This document shows positions 1 through 13,340 of a stretch of DNA of 64,000 bases, piece after piece. Numbering within the stretch: position 1 is the stretch's first letter; each line of letters begins with the position of its first letter. The stretch is from Sipunculus nudus (Eukaryota; Annelida; Sipuncula; Golfingiida; Sipunculidae). Under the pieces are notes generated by a model. It made no database searches and was not told where the DNA came from. It saw only the letters and a program-made list of their open reading frames with translations. The position numbers were made by a program, and so were the translations under genes. The DNA is taken from positions 38,048,862-38,112,861 of the forward strand of contig CM049307.1 of the NCBI GenBank assembly GCA_026874595.1, in the 5' to 3' direction.

Positions 1-2032
1 AGTAACGTTACTCTGGGGATCAAGGATCCTAACGTGTTCAAGCCGCCTGCATCATGCAAGGGTGTTGACGAGGAGGACCACGTAAGTCATACCATATTTT
101 TTGTTGTAAATCTATATATAAGTAGATAGTATCAACATGTTATTTAACGGCCTGTTCCGTATTGACTTCGTATTGGCCTGAAGGTTGCCCGAGGCCTGTT
201 GATGCGAGGGACAATACGACTGGCCGATGGCCAGTACCAAAGCAATACCCAACAAACCGGTTCAAAATACTTCAATTAATTATGTTATCAACACAACCAT
301 CCATGTACAGTCACTCTTTGTTCTAACCACTCTTCAGAAGAGCAAACGTGCCTCCAAGCACCTTTACACATTCAGGATAATATATTTATTATCAGTTTCA
401 TTCTCGTTAGGTGCGTCACAGACCGTAGTGACGTCACACTCCACGCGCTGCTCGTAGATTTCATTCTTTGGTGTTGCGTCATTGAATACACTGAGAGCCG
501 GGCTGATATAAGCTCACTGTATAAAAAAATGTAGAAGGCAAATCGCCTTGTATCACCGTACACAGGCGCTTGAATCGCTATTTGTGTTGATATTGGCTTA
601 AATCGTGTTCAAATCACCTTAACAACAATCCCCTACCGTTCAATGAGCTGTAAACCATGTTATATCGCTTGCCGGTACTTGTTTATATAATAGATACACA
701 AGGCCGGCATCCAAGTCTGCGGACGAGTCTGTATCCATTAAGCGACGAGCAGACAGATTTAACCCAGATTACTATTTCCATCGTTATCAACCAATCAGGT
801 GTTAGGTTCCAGGGGGGAATCCTTACTGCTGACCAAGATAAATGGGGATTTCCTCGTTTGGGGTAACAGCTGCTTAATGGATGCAGACTAGTTACAAATA
901 AGAGCTCATTACAAGTGGTACACTGTGTGTATTGGAATTGTTAATGCTTTTATAGAAAGGAGAACTGGCCATTTAACGACTGTAAGTTTCTTCCCTCGAA
1001 AATCTTTGATATATTCGGGAATTTGAATTGATTTCTTGTATTATCGCCAACCCACCGCAGACTTGGATGCCGGCCTTGTGTATCTATTATATAAACAAGT
1101 ACCGGCAAGCGATATAACATGGTTTACAGCTCATTGAACGGTAGGGGATTGTTGTTAAGGTAAATTGAACACGATTTAAGCCAATATCAACACAAATAGC
1201 GATTCAAGCGCCTGTGCACCGTATCACTGTATATGGGTGATAACTTGCGTGACTGCTTAATAAAGTACCAAAAATGCTACTATTGTCACCAGAATTCCTG
1301 GATGACAAAATTACGAGCATTGTATAACAGCATAAATTTACTCCCGCAAAGGCTTTTTTTTTGGGGGGGGGGGGGGCGGGGGGGCTGCTTGCCGAGACGA
1401 TTCTGACTTTAATGTCTGACAGAGTGAGCACATAAGCTTTATCCTGCTGTCCCCTGGACCATGCATGTCTCACTGAATCGTTTCAGATATTCCACATAGA
1501 CTGCTCCTGCAGGTTAAGTGAAATATATCGGCAGAGGCCATTGGCATTTTGCAAGTTAAAAGAATATTTTGATATTTTGCACCTGGACCTGGATCATGTC
1601 AGGAAGCAATCCGCAGTCCAGTAAATCATCCATTGCCTCAGTTTTCCTTAAAATATTCTTAACATATTAGGCATAAGAGGTGAAGATGAAAGAACAAATT
1701 GGGTAAATATCGTCTTCTTGTATAATGATAATACATAAAAACTTCCAAAGTATAACTGGAATAAAGGTTAAAGTTTTACATTATGATTTTTAAAATAAAA
1801 TAACTGAAAAGCATAAGATTGCTATCGGAAAAAAAACATGGAGATTAGAAACATTTGCGATACAGAAGAGTTACATGTCTGTATTGTGTTATTAACAAAT
1901 TTTAATTACTGAAGGTATATTAATGCCGAATACAATTACTGTATAATTAAACGTTAAATATGTTTTCCGTTTCAGTTCTTTGGAGAAGAGTACCAGGTTT
2001 TGGAGTATCTGCGTATGAAGCACACTGCATAA
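1..2032 (+). CDS. EPDR: EPDR-A: ependymin-related protein, 3' end only (last two coding exons)
   Basis: This is the C-terminal end of a secreted ependymin-related protein whose first exons lie left of the window. Coding pieces are 1-81 and 1976-2032. The first opens in frame with SNVTLGIKDPNVFKPPASC and ends at a GTAAGT donor (82). The second follows a TTTCCGTTTCAG acceptor and encodes FFGEEYQVLEYLRMKHTA then TAA. Both pieces match the last two exons of EPDR-B and EPDR-C in frame, intron phase (0) and length of the final exon (57 nt). An N-glycosylation sequon (NVT) and the family's PPASCKG cysteine are kept. The intron (82-1975) carries a 0.66-kb foldback element. It is the first member of a same-strand tandem array, and nothing in the visible part looks broken. 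The family assignment is firm from the paralogues. AATAAA motifs at 2242-2247 and 2615-2620 are candidate polyadenylation signals. Confidence 0.88.
561..1216. mobile_element. Foldback (long terminal inverted repeat) element in EPDR-A intron
   Basis: The segment 561-722 reappears as its reverse complement at 1055-1216. The arms are about 162 bp and nearly identical (both contain CCGGCATCCAAGTCTGCGG or its complement) and are separated by about 330 bp. A second, shorter imperfect inverted pair lies inside (726-745 and 869-889). No coding sequence is visible; short ORFs here are chance. This is the structure of a non-autonomous foldback or MITE-type DNA element. The superfamily is not identified and no convincing target duplication was found. 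Confidence 0.75.
1363..1384. repeat. Poly-G run
   Basis: A run of G interrupted by one C, immediately after a T run. It is one of at least fifteen G or C homopolymer runs of about 12 bp or more in this window. Confidence 0.9.
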
Positions 2033-2639
2033 AACCAGGCCAATGTTACCCGTTTCGCATTTCTCTTGATTCGTGAGTGGTACCCGTCGTCCAGACGTTT
2101 CATTGTCATCTTCCTACCGAACTAGACCGAAAAAAATTATTTTATGCACAATATCTTGTCTGTAATAGGGTTTCATTTATTCTGCAGGATGCCATTTGGG
2201 CGATGTGTCTTTTTTTTAAATTAGAAGTAATTTCTGAGTGTAATAAATATCAAGTTATTGTCAGCACATTGTGTTGCAAATGAAATGAACCCGAGATAAA
2301 TTTGAGCGACCTCTGGTGGAGACTTCAGAATGCTGAGTCGATATAAAAAATGAAAACAACTATTGGTGTGCTGAGACAAGATATGTTTATTTATGTTGCT
2401 TTCTAATGGTGGTTCTAAACTATAGTTATTCATTGGTATTACCGGGTGATATTTCTATTTTGCAATGTTATAGTTTTTCTTTTCATGATCGGTATTCCTT
2501 CATTGGCATAGCTATTTTGATATTTCAGTACATTTTTAATTTTTATTCCAATTCAAGGTCTTTTGATGATGTTTTGTCGAGCTCAAGTGGTTGATTTATT
2601 AGATTTTAAGATGAAATAAACGCATTTTTCTTAATAATA

Positions 2640-5136
2640 TAAAAGTTCAATGTTGTTATATAGTTATATATATGTGTGTGTGTGTATGTGTGATTGGATA
2701 GGAATTTTATGAAATATCTCAGATGAGGGACCATATGCAAATGATCCCCAACTGAATCAATTTACCTTTTTAGGTCGACGAAATTATATCCTACAAATGA
2801 ATTTTTTTTTCTTTCCCCTTATCCTTACATATGTGCACTGTCCATTTACTAAAGTTCCTTACAAAAATGCCAGTATAACCTATCTTAAGCTATAGTAATT
2901 CAATTTAGTTTAACGGAAAAAGAGTATTTTCACGAGTTCACAACATAACATTAGTTGATATGATATAGTTCTGTTAATCAATGTTCAAAATATAAGTATA
3001 ATTATGTTAATTATGACGTACAATATATACATCAAAGTTCAAGGCATTCCAATCATTTGTTGTGGGAGGGACTGGCGCTAACGCTTGCATTTGTAATAAA
3101 AAATGATCACCTTTAGTGATAAAATACAACTGATCATGGCTGTTAAATAGATCAGACAAACTACTTCAGTTTAATGAATCGCAGAAAAATTATTCTTCAG
3201 CAACTTTACTGAGCATAGTTAAGAGTAAATATATTCAAAATTGTGTTACTTTATACCTCGAAGTCAGTAGGGGAAAAAAGGGATATGATTTCGGGCTTCC
3301 CAAGCAGGTAACCAGATCAAGATATATATAAAATACATGGATGTTATGCATTATCTTTCAAGGTCTGATGATTTCGTGTCCTGTTACATGCAGACTGGAG
3401 AACGACATACGAATATCCAACCCTATAAAGGGCATTATTGAACGTAGCTGTGCTAAGAATGGGCTTGAAAACTAAACACCATGGGTCTGCTGCTAAACAT
3501 GCACGGAGTTGGGTTAATACATGTTGTTTATTATTTTTTTACACTCTGCTTTTTCGGCACCTTGCATTTCTAAAACGTTGTTGCCCCCCCCCCCCCCCCC
3601 CACACACACCCCTCTTTATTTCCCCCTTTTGATCTTGGATTTGGTCATGAGGGATGGGGTAGAAACCGGCAGATTTTATGATGTTTTATTTGAGAGCATC
3701 ATATTGCCATATTGACAGGATATGGCGTGCCAATGAGAAATGTAAATTATTATGCAGAATCCTGGTTTTTGGGTACAGCCATACTGGTTGTAGACTTGTG
3801 TTACCTGCGTGTATTTAATCTAACGCACGCCTTTCAGCGAATACGGCTATATTTTATAAGGAATAATTGGCAGTTATTATCCCAGGCGGCAAATATACCA
3901 GAGCATGGGATGAAAAAAAAATGCGACGCCTTACAACTGCTAGGGAGAGTCCCATAACGAAATATACTGATATCAGTGATAAAGCTAGAAGAAAATATGA
4001 ACTGTCGTTGCGCCATCGGTCTTTCTGGCCCAAAGTTGACTCCATCAGCGTAATTTGAATTTGCAAGTCAACCCTTAAAACTAAGCAAGTTGGACAATTT
4101 AATTCATGTACATGTATGTTCAGCTTGTGTATATGCATGTATACGTACCCAAACTATGCTAAATATTACACATTCTGACATGAACATAATGAACAAGTCG
4201 GAAGTGTTCAAAACACATAAAAGCACACTTGTAAAATGTAAAAGTAGAATTTCCACAGGAAAAAAAAGTATCGCCTCCTCCAGGATGGTATGCGTACATT
4301 CCTTGTATGTGTGTGTGTGTGTTCGAAATATAACTCACGCAGTTATGAATGGAAACTCATGGAAATTTTCAGACCATTTCGGGAATGAAGATTATATTAT
4401 TATGTGGAACCGAAAAATAGTCCGTATTCAGGAACTTCATCAAGGAATATTCACACATGTTCAGTCACTTGTGCAAGAATGAACCTGGAATTATGGGTCG
4501 AATAAGTGATGGCCCACCTGGCGCAGGCTATTATTTAATGGAATGCAGATTTCCCGTTTGCGTCTGTATTCATCCCACCTACAATAGAAATATAAGCCCT
4601 CGAACAGCTCTACACCCATACACATCTAGCCACACAATATCATTAAATTGACACATTTATTGACGTACATTTGTCAACTCTACGCCCCTTTAATTGAAGA
4701 AACATATACATCGTACCAAACACAAGCGTCAGGAAGACTGCCAATGGTCCCGTGTGCTTCAATGAGGAAACCTCATACAGGTCTGGCAGTATAATAAGCA
4801 TTACATACACACAAACAAAATGTCCGTAATGACCCTTCTGTAGAGACGTAAAAGTGGTGAACTCTGATTTGTGAAGCTTAATGAAAATTATATGTAAACA
4901 TGGAAGTGACAAAATTGTGCCACAAGTATCAATGCCCTTTTTTCTCCAACAGCAGTGCGCATTTGTCGACATTTTGTCCCCTCCCACCAGCATTATAACA
5001 GTGTTTCCATAACTAATCTGTAAATTCTTATCATGCCCATGCACAAAATGTGTATTTACTAACAATATCTACCATTCAGGTGCTTAAATACAAGGGATGG
5101 AGGTACTGATGAATTTTATATTACTCCCGATGCCGC
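2640..5136. other. Intergenic stretch between EPDR-A and EPDR-B, no gene recognised
   Basis: AT-rich sequence with a short TA/TG microsatellite (about 2661-2693), a C-run followed by CA repeats (3582-3608), and a copy of the GCCTCCGCC-type dispersed repeat (about 4285-4560, listed separately). ORFs of 60-140 codons occur but overlap one another on both strands, lack splice context and resemble no family known to me. I call no gene here. Confidence 0.6.
4285..4560 (+). repeat. Dispersed repeat, GCCTCCGCC family, copy 1
   Basis: Shares an ordered set of motifs with 9560-9840 (+) and 41870-42220 (-): a TGTGTGTGTTCG-like start, a CATCAAGGAATATTCACA core, a block reading AATGAACCTGG, and a final GAATGCAGATTTC. 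It is noncoding and probably a non-autonomous element. Confidence 0.6.
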
Positions 5137-5144
5137 TATATATA

Positions 5145-5180
<36 letters not shown>
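5137..5180. repeat. (TA)n microsatellite
   Basis: A nearly pure TA dinucleotide tract with one TTTA interruption. Confidence 0.95.
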
Positions 5181-5182
<2 letters not shown>

Positions 5183-5239
5183 ATATAAGTCTAATTTTGT
5201 ACGCCTAATATTCTGTTGGTAGTTGGGGCATGTATACAA

Positions 5240-5380
5240 GTCTTTACAGTATGTGACAGAGTGTTTTAATCTACTGGACTCAAGATTGACTCGGATCTGA
5301 TTTCTCGAGTCCTTATACCTCCGAGTCCGAATACTGAACCTTCAGTCCAAGTCCGGACTCCAGTCCTCTATCACTACCTT
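5240..5380. repeat. GAGTCC/GGACTC-rich degenerate repeat
   Basis: Contains many variants of GGACTC, GAGTCC and CAGTCC over about 130 bp. Similar words recur at about 49015-49140. This looks like decay of a small dispersed repeat and is noncoding. Confidence 0.45.
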
Positions 5381-5677
5381 TTAAGCAAGAGTGTGTGTGT
5401 GTGGGGGGGGGGGGGGCAATGTTATCTCTCTCCCCTCCCCTCCCCCTGCTATTGAGATAATGTTATTTATATATTGGAAATGAAATATATTAACAATAAG
5501 AAATACAGACTTTGGTTCCATTGCTGAGTTTACGGTTATGATATTATATATCTTAACCTGGTTTAGAATTAACTTATATTTGAAATATAATACCTTTTTT
5601 TTAAACACAATTGTAATATATTTAAAATGTGTCACACAGACAATAAAATATGCAGATTTAGTAAACAACTACATTAC

Positions 5678-5682
<5 letters not shown>

Positions 5683-5738
<56 letters not shown>
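5683..5738. repeat. (TA)n microsatellite upstream of EPDR-B
   Basis: About 56 bp of TA/TG repeat ending about 145 bp before the EPDR-B start codon, so it lies in or next to the promoter or 5' UTR of that gene. Confidence 0.95.
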
Positions 5739-5884
5739 CTCCCATTCAGACCCTAACATCCCTCCGTTTCAGAGGGATATATTGCTTATAATCGCTAATG
5801 ACAAATCCATGCAAGCACATGACGTTGACTCTGGGTCTTACACACCTGACTGTTTAGGGCCATTCCTAATCAGTAACTCTAGCC

Positions 5885-8800
5885 ATGAAGACTGCTGTTG
5901 TATTATTGGCTCTGTTCTTCGTCTGTTTGGCCCGGGAGGCCTCCAAGCCATGCTGTTACCCCGACCAATGGGAGGGGAACATGGCTGAGTTTTCCGGATA
6001 TTACGCACGCCGATACCAGAAAGAAGGACTTGTCATGGTTAGTATGGATTTTCCCCTTCTTTCAATGTAACACACTGGGCACCCATAAAATATGCAGCGT
6101 AATGGATTGCCGTTAGAGTGCATTTTTACTTATGACTATGTCTGTTGTCACGACTCAGGTAGGTCGACGAGTCCAACCTAAATGCCCGCAGAGTTGTGAT
6201 TTCACGGCTACATAAAAACATAACTCGCATCCCTTTCTTTAAATAAATTGATAGGGCCTGGGAATCATGAAACCAGTAACAAAAGAACAGCCGTTCAAAA
6301 ACGATGGGTAGGTTTTATTATTTCAAATAACCAAAAACATTAGAAGCCGTGTTTTAATTGTACTATAATCCTTTATTATTCAGTATGATGATGCTAAATA
6401 CATACCCTTTCTTCAGCAGCACCTGTTCTCTTGAGAAAACTGACCGTTCTGAACATCGGAATACCGATCGTTAGTTTCCCTAACCTCCACGGCGATATCC
6501 GAGACCAGACCAAGGTTTTTGTAATTAAACCAAAGCATTTATCTCTCTATATCTTCATATACACTGCGGGCAATTTTGTATATAGTTATAACAATATTGA
6601 CTTGTACGCTTCCTTTATTCTCCGTCGGCTGCATAATGGCTTCAGGCTGTATCTCACTGAGCAACGACAGCTTGCGACTACAGTTGGAGACACAACAATT
6701 GCGAAAAAATACGCGAATTAACGACAATTTTCACTTGCAATCACACTGAATTGTACTTACGACACGATTGCGTACATCGCACGAGTATAGTATGGAAGAT
6801 ATTCCAAAGTTCTCGCCATATTATTTCAGCGTAACGGGCCGTTACGCCTTTAAGTGTTAATATTAAGCATGTCACCGGATGAAGACTGAATGTCAAATAA
6901 CAGTCCAAGTTTAAATCCCACCAAATCCCCAGAGCTCTTGATTGTTTTACACCCTTTTCGCACCCCTCATGGCAGCCGACATGAACCTGCATTAATATTA
7001 TTGTAATGAGATAATCGGTGTGTTTCTATGACCCAGTGAAACAAAGTGCTCGTTTGCATACGCTTGGTTGATATTTACTCTATCTCGTCTCCATTTGAGC
7101 GGCGCGAATCTCAAACCCGTTGTCATCACTGGTCAGGACACGGCGACAGCAACTTAAGATCTCGCCAGCCCGGCTATTTACAGGTTCGGTTAACGGTTTT
7201 TCATATTGTCTTTCAGGATAGGGAAGGTAATATCACTTGATGTTAACAAATCTTTTGGGGAACTAATACCGGAAGCTTCAATATACACGCAAACGTCAAT
7301 GTAATATACCAGAAACGTGCGATATTGAAATTTAAGTCCGACTTGAAACTATTAAACTACACATCATTATTATTGAGGGAGCTGGACATCTTTAAATTTT
7401 ATCCTTTCAGACAATGTAAGACTTCTGATAATTGAATAATTTAAAGACGAGGGAATGTAAGATAATTCAAATAAACATTGTTGAGGCAGTTAGAGAACAA
7501 TGGCCCAGACGGACGAAGAAAGTAGGCCAAAATGATTGAATTTTCGCGGAAGAAGTATAGCAGAATTTATATCCGACGATAATCATGTAAAGGGTCCGGC
7601 GGAAATTGACTCTACCAACATGACTTGTATGGGACCACCTGATTGGATACTATTTTTATCCACCGAGCAGAGCTAAAATCACGAGGCACAGGATTCACGT
7701 GCAAAACGTGCACATGCCTGTTGGGAGAATGTGCATATGGAACTTGAAACCAATCAAACTCCCTTTAAACAAAGTCCAAGCAGAAAAGTCGAACGCATTC
7801 ACTACCAATCAGGGAACCTTTGAAACTTTTTTCTCGGACTTTCCCCATTTCCCAAAAAGGCAGTGAATGAAGCGGACGAAAAACAAGTCATGAAATGATA
7901 AATATAGAGCAAGTATTTTGTAAAAAAAATCTAGCAAGCCCACCGGACCTGATATGTTCTAGATCTACCGGCCCAAAGCAATTTAAACCAGCCACCGGCC
8001 GGCGGGCCGGCGCTAGTCGCAAACCCTGTGCTTACCTTAAAAATAAACACAAACTTATTTGTTAATTCACCACCCCATAGTCCCCAGCAAACGGCCGCTA
8101 CTTGTTATACAACCTGAATAGTAGCGTTGAGCTGCCATGCCAGGACGCAGGCAGCGCACAGACAGGCCTGATCGAATAACAATTAGTGGAGCTTACAATA
8201 TACGGAAATGACTGCCGACATGCATGGTTATGTTTTAATCCAAAGTATTCTAAAATTATTTGGGGCATCTGATTTTTGTATGTAAATGTTCTTTCAGAAG
8301 CATATACTTGGTGTTGGTACGTGTAAGATAATACCGCATTCTCCCAAGAAAGGCAATATATTTGTTTAAGACTAAGATTTCCATTTCAAAATTAAAAACT
8401 GCAAGCAAACATCCTGTCACGGACACAATTGAAACGTGAAACATTTATACTGTTACATATGCCATAAAATAAATTGTTATTTTGTACCATATATAGATCG
8501 GAGCCAAGCTTTCGTACGATGGAAAGGGGAAGAAAGTGGCGGCCTATGCCGCCGGGGTGGGTATTCGTCCGGTCAAGGTCATCATGGACTATTCTACTGT
8601 GAGTGATTTACGGTACTTATCTTTTGATATAAATCTTTATATATCCATCCGCCAAATATTACCGTTGAAGATGTATAGTAAATCAGTAGAAAGGCCACAT
8701 ATCTTGACGTTTTATTAACTGCCATTCCTTTAACCAACAAGCGTGATTCCAAGGAGAACTAGTTCCAGTTTTTTTTGGGAAAACCCAGTAGTCAAGAGAA

Positions 8801-11800
8801 AGAACATTCCTGGACCACCAGTATACTTTAACATTATAAACTTATTATTTACATTTATCTGGTTTGTACCTATTCTCTTTAAAACCTAAACCACACAGAG
8901 TGCGTAATTTGTTTTGGCCATCCGCCAGCGCACGTATTAAAGCAAGCTGAGAGCAGCAGCCTCTCTCCAACTTCTCATGTCTAAATTAACTACAGAGCTG
9001 TTGAGGTGTTCTGATTATATATACTGTACCAATATTACCTGGAAGACTTAAGTGTGTGCTTACATTCAGAGTTAAAGAATATATGCCTTGCAGGTTTAGA
9101 TACCACGAAGAGTCAATCAGCAGGTCTATAAAACAACCATCGTTATCGACTACAGATTGAGGTCTATGCAATTTAAATACCATACCGAACATGTGCGTGC
9201 TTACGCTCGTTATTTATGTCAGTGGTACATTGCCACTGTAGTAAAAAGAAAATGTTATACATGTATTATGGAATTAAACGTTTCTGTAAAAGCATATTCA
9301 AAGCAAGAATTATTAAAATTTATGTTGCCCTATATATAAGAAGAAGCAGTATACGCTGATAGGATTAAAACAAAGGATGTGTTCTTTTTCCTTTTTTTTT
9401 GTAATTTCAGTTGATGTGGTGTTTTATTTTTATATTTCAGGGATATATGTACCTAATTCACAAGGATAAGTGTACTGTGCACCACACCAAACTACCCTTC
9501 AGACCAGCATGCGTCCCGAGTAAGTTCTGTTATTAATCTGGTCTATGTATTATAGTCATTCATTGCCTCCCCGAGGAGGTTATGCGTTCATCCCAGTTCG
9601 TGTGTGTTTGTTCCTGTGTATGTTTGTTCACTGCATATCTCACGTATTCATGAACGGAATGGGCAAATGAAGAACCGATTTGATTTAGTTGTGGGTCTGA
9701 CACACGACCTGGATTCAGGAAGGCCATCAAGGAATATTCACAAATGTTGAGTATCTTATGCACTAATGAACCTGGGAATATGGACCAAACAAGTGAACGC
9801 AAACACATGGCGGAGGCTTGCATTCCTTAGAATGCAGATTTCTAGTTGGGTATAAGCTGACCTGACACAGAAGTATAAGATATACGTCCTGATTTTACAT
9901 CGTCTGGTCGAATATTGTAGGTATTGATTCAGCAAGCGTGACTGTTACTTTCTTATTTAAAGGCACATACCTATCATACCATACCGGGATTAATGGTATG
10001 TGTCATATACTGGTATGTTTGTAATGGTGAAATGGTGAATTATAGCCAATAGATTATGAATCAGGTGAGTCTCAACGTATCACCGTGGGACTTTGTGGAG
10101 ATCAAAGTCAAATTATTGTTATTCCAAAATATTGTTTAGAAAACTATTTCTACCTTCGAGGGTTCAACCTTTTTTCTAAAATTATTGCATTTGAAGAAAA
10201 TAGCTGACTTATAACTGAAGGTTCTATTTTGAATTATAATTGACCAGGCAATTCAGTTATGTTCGTTTGTGCAATACATCAGAACCCTATGTATCATCTT
10301 CATATCGAAAATTGCCTCCGTGTTCACAAAATTTTAATTTAAAACCCTTCATAACTATTTAGTTTGAAAGAAATTATAAATCGGATGTGCTTGTTTTCAT
10401 TTTTCAATTTGTCATATTTGCATTGTATTCAGACCGTTGACAAAACAGTTAAATTTTGTAACAACCATTGATTAATACAAGTGTAACATTTTACCGATAA
10501 TTTAAGCTAATGGGGAGAAAAAGCTTGGCTTGAGATTTATTTTTAAACGTCCTTTACAAGAATATACACCAAAACCGTGTCGTCATTACAAGGTATGCTC
10601 ACATTCAGCATGTGAGAATGAACCTTGCCATGTGTGAAGTATTTATTCATATACGGAAACGCCACCTGGCGAACAAACTGAGTACGAAATTAAAGTATAG
10701 GAAATGTATACACTACACTACTATATGTACACATCTTTTGTATCATCAAAGGTAAGGCCACCTACCTAGGCGCCGCCTTCCAGGGTGCAGGGGACGACAA
10801 GCTGGACCTGAACGCCTGGGCAGTCAACGAGAAGGGAGTGAGGGCAGTCGTCTCAGTGACGCAGTCTGGTTGTATACCAGTTGGAGAGATAGTTTTCGGA
10901 AGTTGGCGTGGAGGTATGTCATGATTAGCTGCCATGCAACAGGCATCGTCACGTGTTCGTTCACTCTATGACAAGTACAGCAAAGCAAGCATACTGATTT
11001 AATTTATTTAACTTTATCCAGCCGCAGGGTGATATGACTTTTTTTGTGAAAGCAAGTTTAACCAAACTTGTTCAATGCACTAGAATTTTTGAAGCCCTTT
11101 ATAAAAAGAATGTTAATATTCCGTACATAAATTGTGTTTTAAATATGAAGGGTATATTTAAAGTGTTGCAAATTCGCGCTCTTCGTTTATGATACAGGAA
11201 AATATACACATCTTTCTTTCTGTCTGTCTGCCTCAATCCATATATCTGTATTTCTTTATAAATTGAATATTGAGAAGCAAGTCATTTTAGGTCCGCCACG
11301 GGATTAGGAACCTTGTTAAATAGGAATTTAAGAATTCTTATTAATTTATTAATTCGTATGTTCTTGGCTATACGCTCACTCATTGCCCTCACATTGTTTT
11401 TCACAGTTGACTTTGAGAGTTCCATTGGGTTCTCTAACTTCACTATTGGAATCCATGACCCAAGTGTGTTTGTGCCTCCACCGTCATGCAAGACTGTGGA
11501 CGACAACAACCACGTGAGTCAGTTCTGTAATGTAACGTCACACCCGGTAGCATGGGGAATGTCTGCTAAGAGAAAATGGCGGAGGGGGGGTGGGGTGGCA
11601 ACGCAATTAAATCAATTCATAAACATATAGTAGTGGAAGCATGTCGCATTGTGTATAATTTTATAAAATAACAAATAATTTAGAGATAAAATGCTTATAC
11701 CATTTTTCCCGTTAATTCGGTATATTAATTATAACCCAATTCACAATACTTCCTTGAGGAAGGCAACACTGAAATCATTGTGCCGCTTCAGGAGAACACT

Positions 11801-12154
11801 TTTGACTATTAATAGACTACGTAAACAAAATAAGGGTACATTCCATATCCTGAACTTCTCGATATGTGATGCATGATTGAAAAATTATGAAATGGAAATA
11901 TGAAATTATTTCCTAGCTTGAATAACTCCACTGGTGATCCTCCATTTATCATAGAACGTGGAGGTTTACTGTTCCCATTGAATCAGAGCTATTTTCGTTT
12001 CATAGAAAAAATCTCAAGTACCAGAAAACCACTTAAAGATAAACATAACCTTATTTTTGAAAAATGTATTTTACTTCATATATTATCTTTACTTCAGAAC
12101 TTTGGAGAGGATTACCGAGTCCTTGAGTACCTTCGGATGAAGTTCACGGCGTAA
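5885..12154 (+). CDS. EPDR: EPDR-B: complete secreted ependymin-related protein, six exons
   Basis: The coding exons are 5885-6037, 8497-8598, 9441-9519, 10752-10913, 11407-11513 and 12098-12154 (660 nt, 219 residues plus stop). The start is the only ATG giving the signal peptide MKTAVVLLALFFVCLA, followed by the family motif PCCYPDQWEG (residues 22-31). Family cysteines are at 23, 24, 96, 109, 152 and 193. An N-glycosylation sequon (NFT) is at 176. The protein ends YLRMKFTA. Ependymin-related proteins are secreted or lysosomal; vertebrate EPDR1 has a two-sheet fold with a hydrophobic pocket. The ligand and tissue here are unknown. All introns are GT-AG (the first donor is GTTAGT) with phases 0, 0, 1, 1 and 0, as in EPDR-C. 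Exon 1 matches EPDR-C at 37 of 51 residues and exon 2 at 21 of 34. No lesion was seen. Confidence 0.93.
6040..8490. other. EPDR-B intron 1 (2.5 kb)
   Basis: No conserved exon or recognised repeat family was found. At about 7985-8010 there is a GC-rich palindromic patch (CCGGCCGGCGGGCCGGCG). A short ATG ORF at 7500 stops after 11 codons. Confidence 0.5.
9560..9840 (+). repeat. Dispersed repeat, GCCTCCGCC family, copy 2 (EPDR-B intron 3)
   Basis: Starts TTGCCTCCCCGAGGAGG and TATGCGTTCATCCC, passes through GTGTGTGTTTGTTCC, CATCAAGGAATATTCACA and TGAACCTGGGAATATGG, and ends GGCGGAGGCTTGCATTCC. The outer GCCTCC and GGAGGC words form a short inverted pair, which suggests a non-autonomous DNA element. 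It shares its core with the copies near 4.3 kb and 42 kb. Confidence 0.65.
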
Positions 12155-12159
12155 ACAGA

Positions 12160-13340
12160 ATAATGGTCTCCTGATCATGAAGGACATCGAAGAATGCATG
12201 TTCATATTAATCTCTGATTGTCTTGTAAGAAAAGTAAAGAATGCAAATTAAACCATGAACAATCTTACCCTTCTCTCCTGTTGTTCCTTCCGAGGTTGCT
12301 TATGTTTAAAGCCAGCTGTTCACCTGTTTTTCCGTAGAATTTATGCGATTTTTGGCTTACTCTGCGTAAATACATTTTTACGTGGATTGTACAACTATTT
12401 ATAATGCCTAATACCACACACCTGTCATGACTCGAGTGTTGGCGCTCGGTGAGGTAGTCGGTGAGGACGGAAGAAAGCGGAGAACCCAGGGAAAACCACC
12501 GACCTTGGAGGGCAACTATACAACCCACTCCCATAGCCTTTTGCATAAATAAACTGGATCCGGTCTGAACGATAAGATGAAAACCAAAGCAGGACAGTAT
12601 CGGTTATTTCAAGGCACACTAGGATTGTCATTTCCAAAGACACAATTCATTATTATTATTTTGAAAAGACGCTTATGGGTCACTTGAACATTCACTGACC
12701 TTTCCGGCAATAAATGACACTTTCAATGAAGACATTGCGGCAAGTTTGCGATTTCGTTTCTCAATTAACATTTGGCGATGTACCTGCAGCCGGCTTTTAC
12801 GAATACAAAGGGACTGGCTGTTTCACAGATTTGGAAAAGGTGTATCAGGGATTAATACTAAAAAGGCAGAAAGGCTGTAAGCCATACATTTACACGATTT
12901 GCCTTCAGGATCAAGATTCTTGTAAAATGCCCCTTTCTAATTATATAACCTTAATCCTTACATTTTTACGATAAACTTTAACTCTAAGCGTTAAAATTAT
13001 CTAAAGTTTTGGGTTTAATTGAGCTGCTTAAATCCTCGAAAGGTCCTGTATCTGATTTAATCCATTATATTCGACGTAAACACATAGTCACACACGGTAA
13101 AACACAAATTGAAGAAGGGTTTATCCTCTCACATAGAAGGGATCGAAATATACACGAACAAGGAAGGTCTTTTACGGGTTTGAACTAGCATAGCATACTG
13201 TTACGGAACCTAATAATAACAGATCATGTAAACGTGTCGAGCATAAAATTTTGTTACGGAGATTTAAAAAAACCAGATTCCGCAACACTAGGCAGCGTGA
13301 AATGTCTAGGGGAATGAATACAGAAATCTGTGTTTTTTTT
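12160..13340. other. Intergenic stretch 3' of EPDR-B
   Basis: Holds the EPDR-B 3' UTR; AATAAA at 12548-12553 is a possible polyadenylation signal. An 86-codon ORF (12714-12974) has no recognised relatives and no splice context. No further gene is supported. Confidence 0.5.

Noticed and set aside
4643-5065. 140-codon ORF on the - strand
   Set aside because: No recognisable domain, no splice partner, and overlapping ORFs elsewhere. Its length is compatible with chance in 64 kb.
5538-5756. ORFs with long YIYIYI tracts
   Set aside because: They are translations of the (TA)n microsatellite upstream of EPDR-B.
7500-7540. ATGGCCCAGACGGACGAAGA as a possible start exon
   Set aside because: It reaches a stop after 11 codons without a convincing donor and lies inside EPDR-B intron 1.
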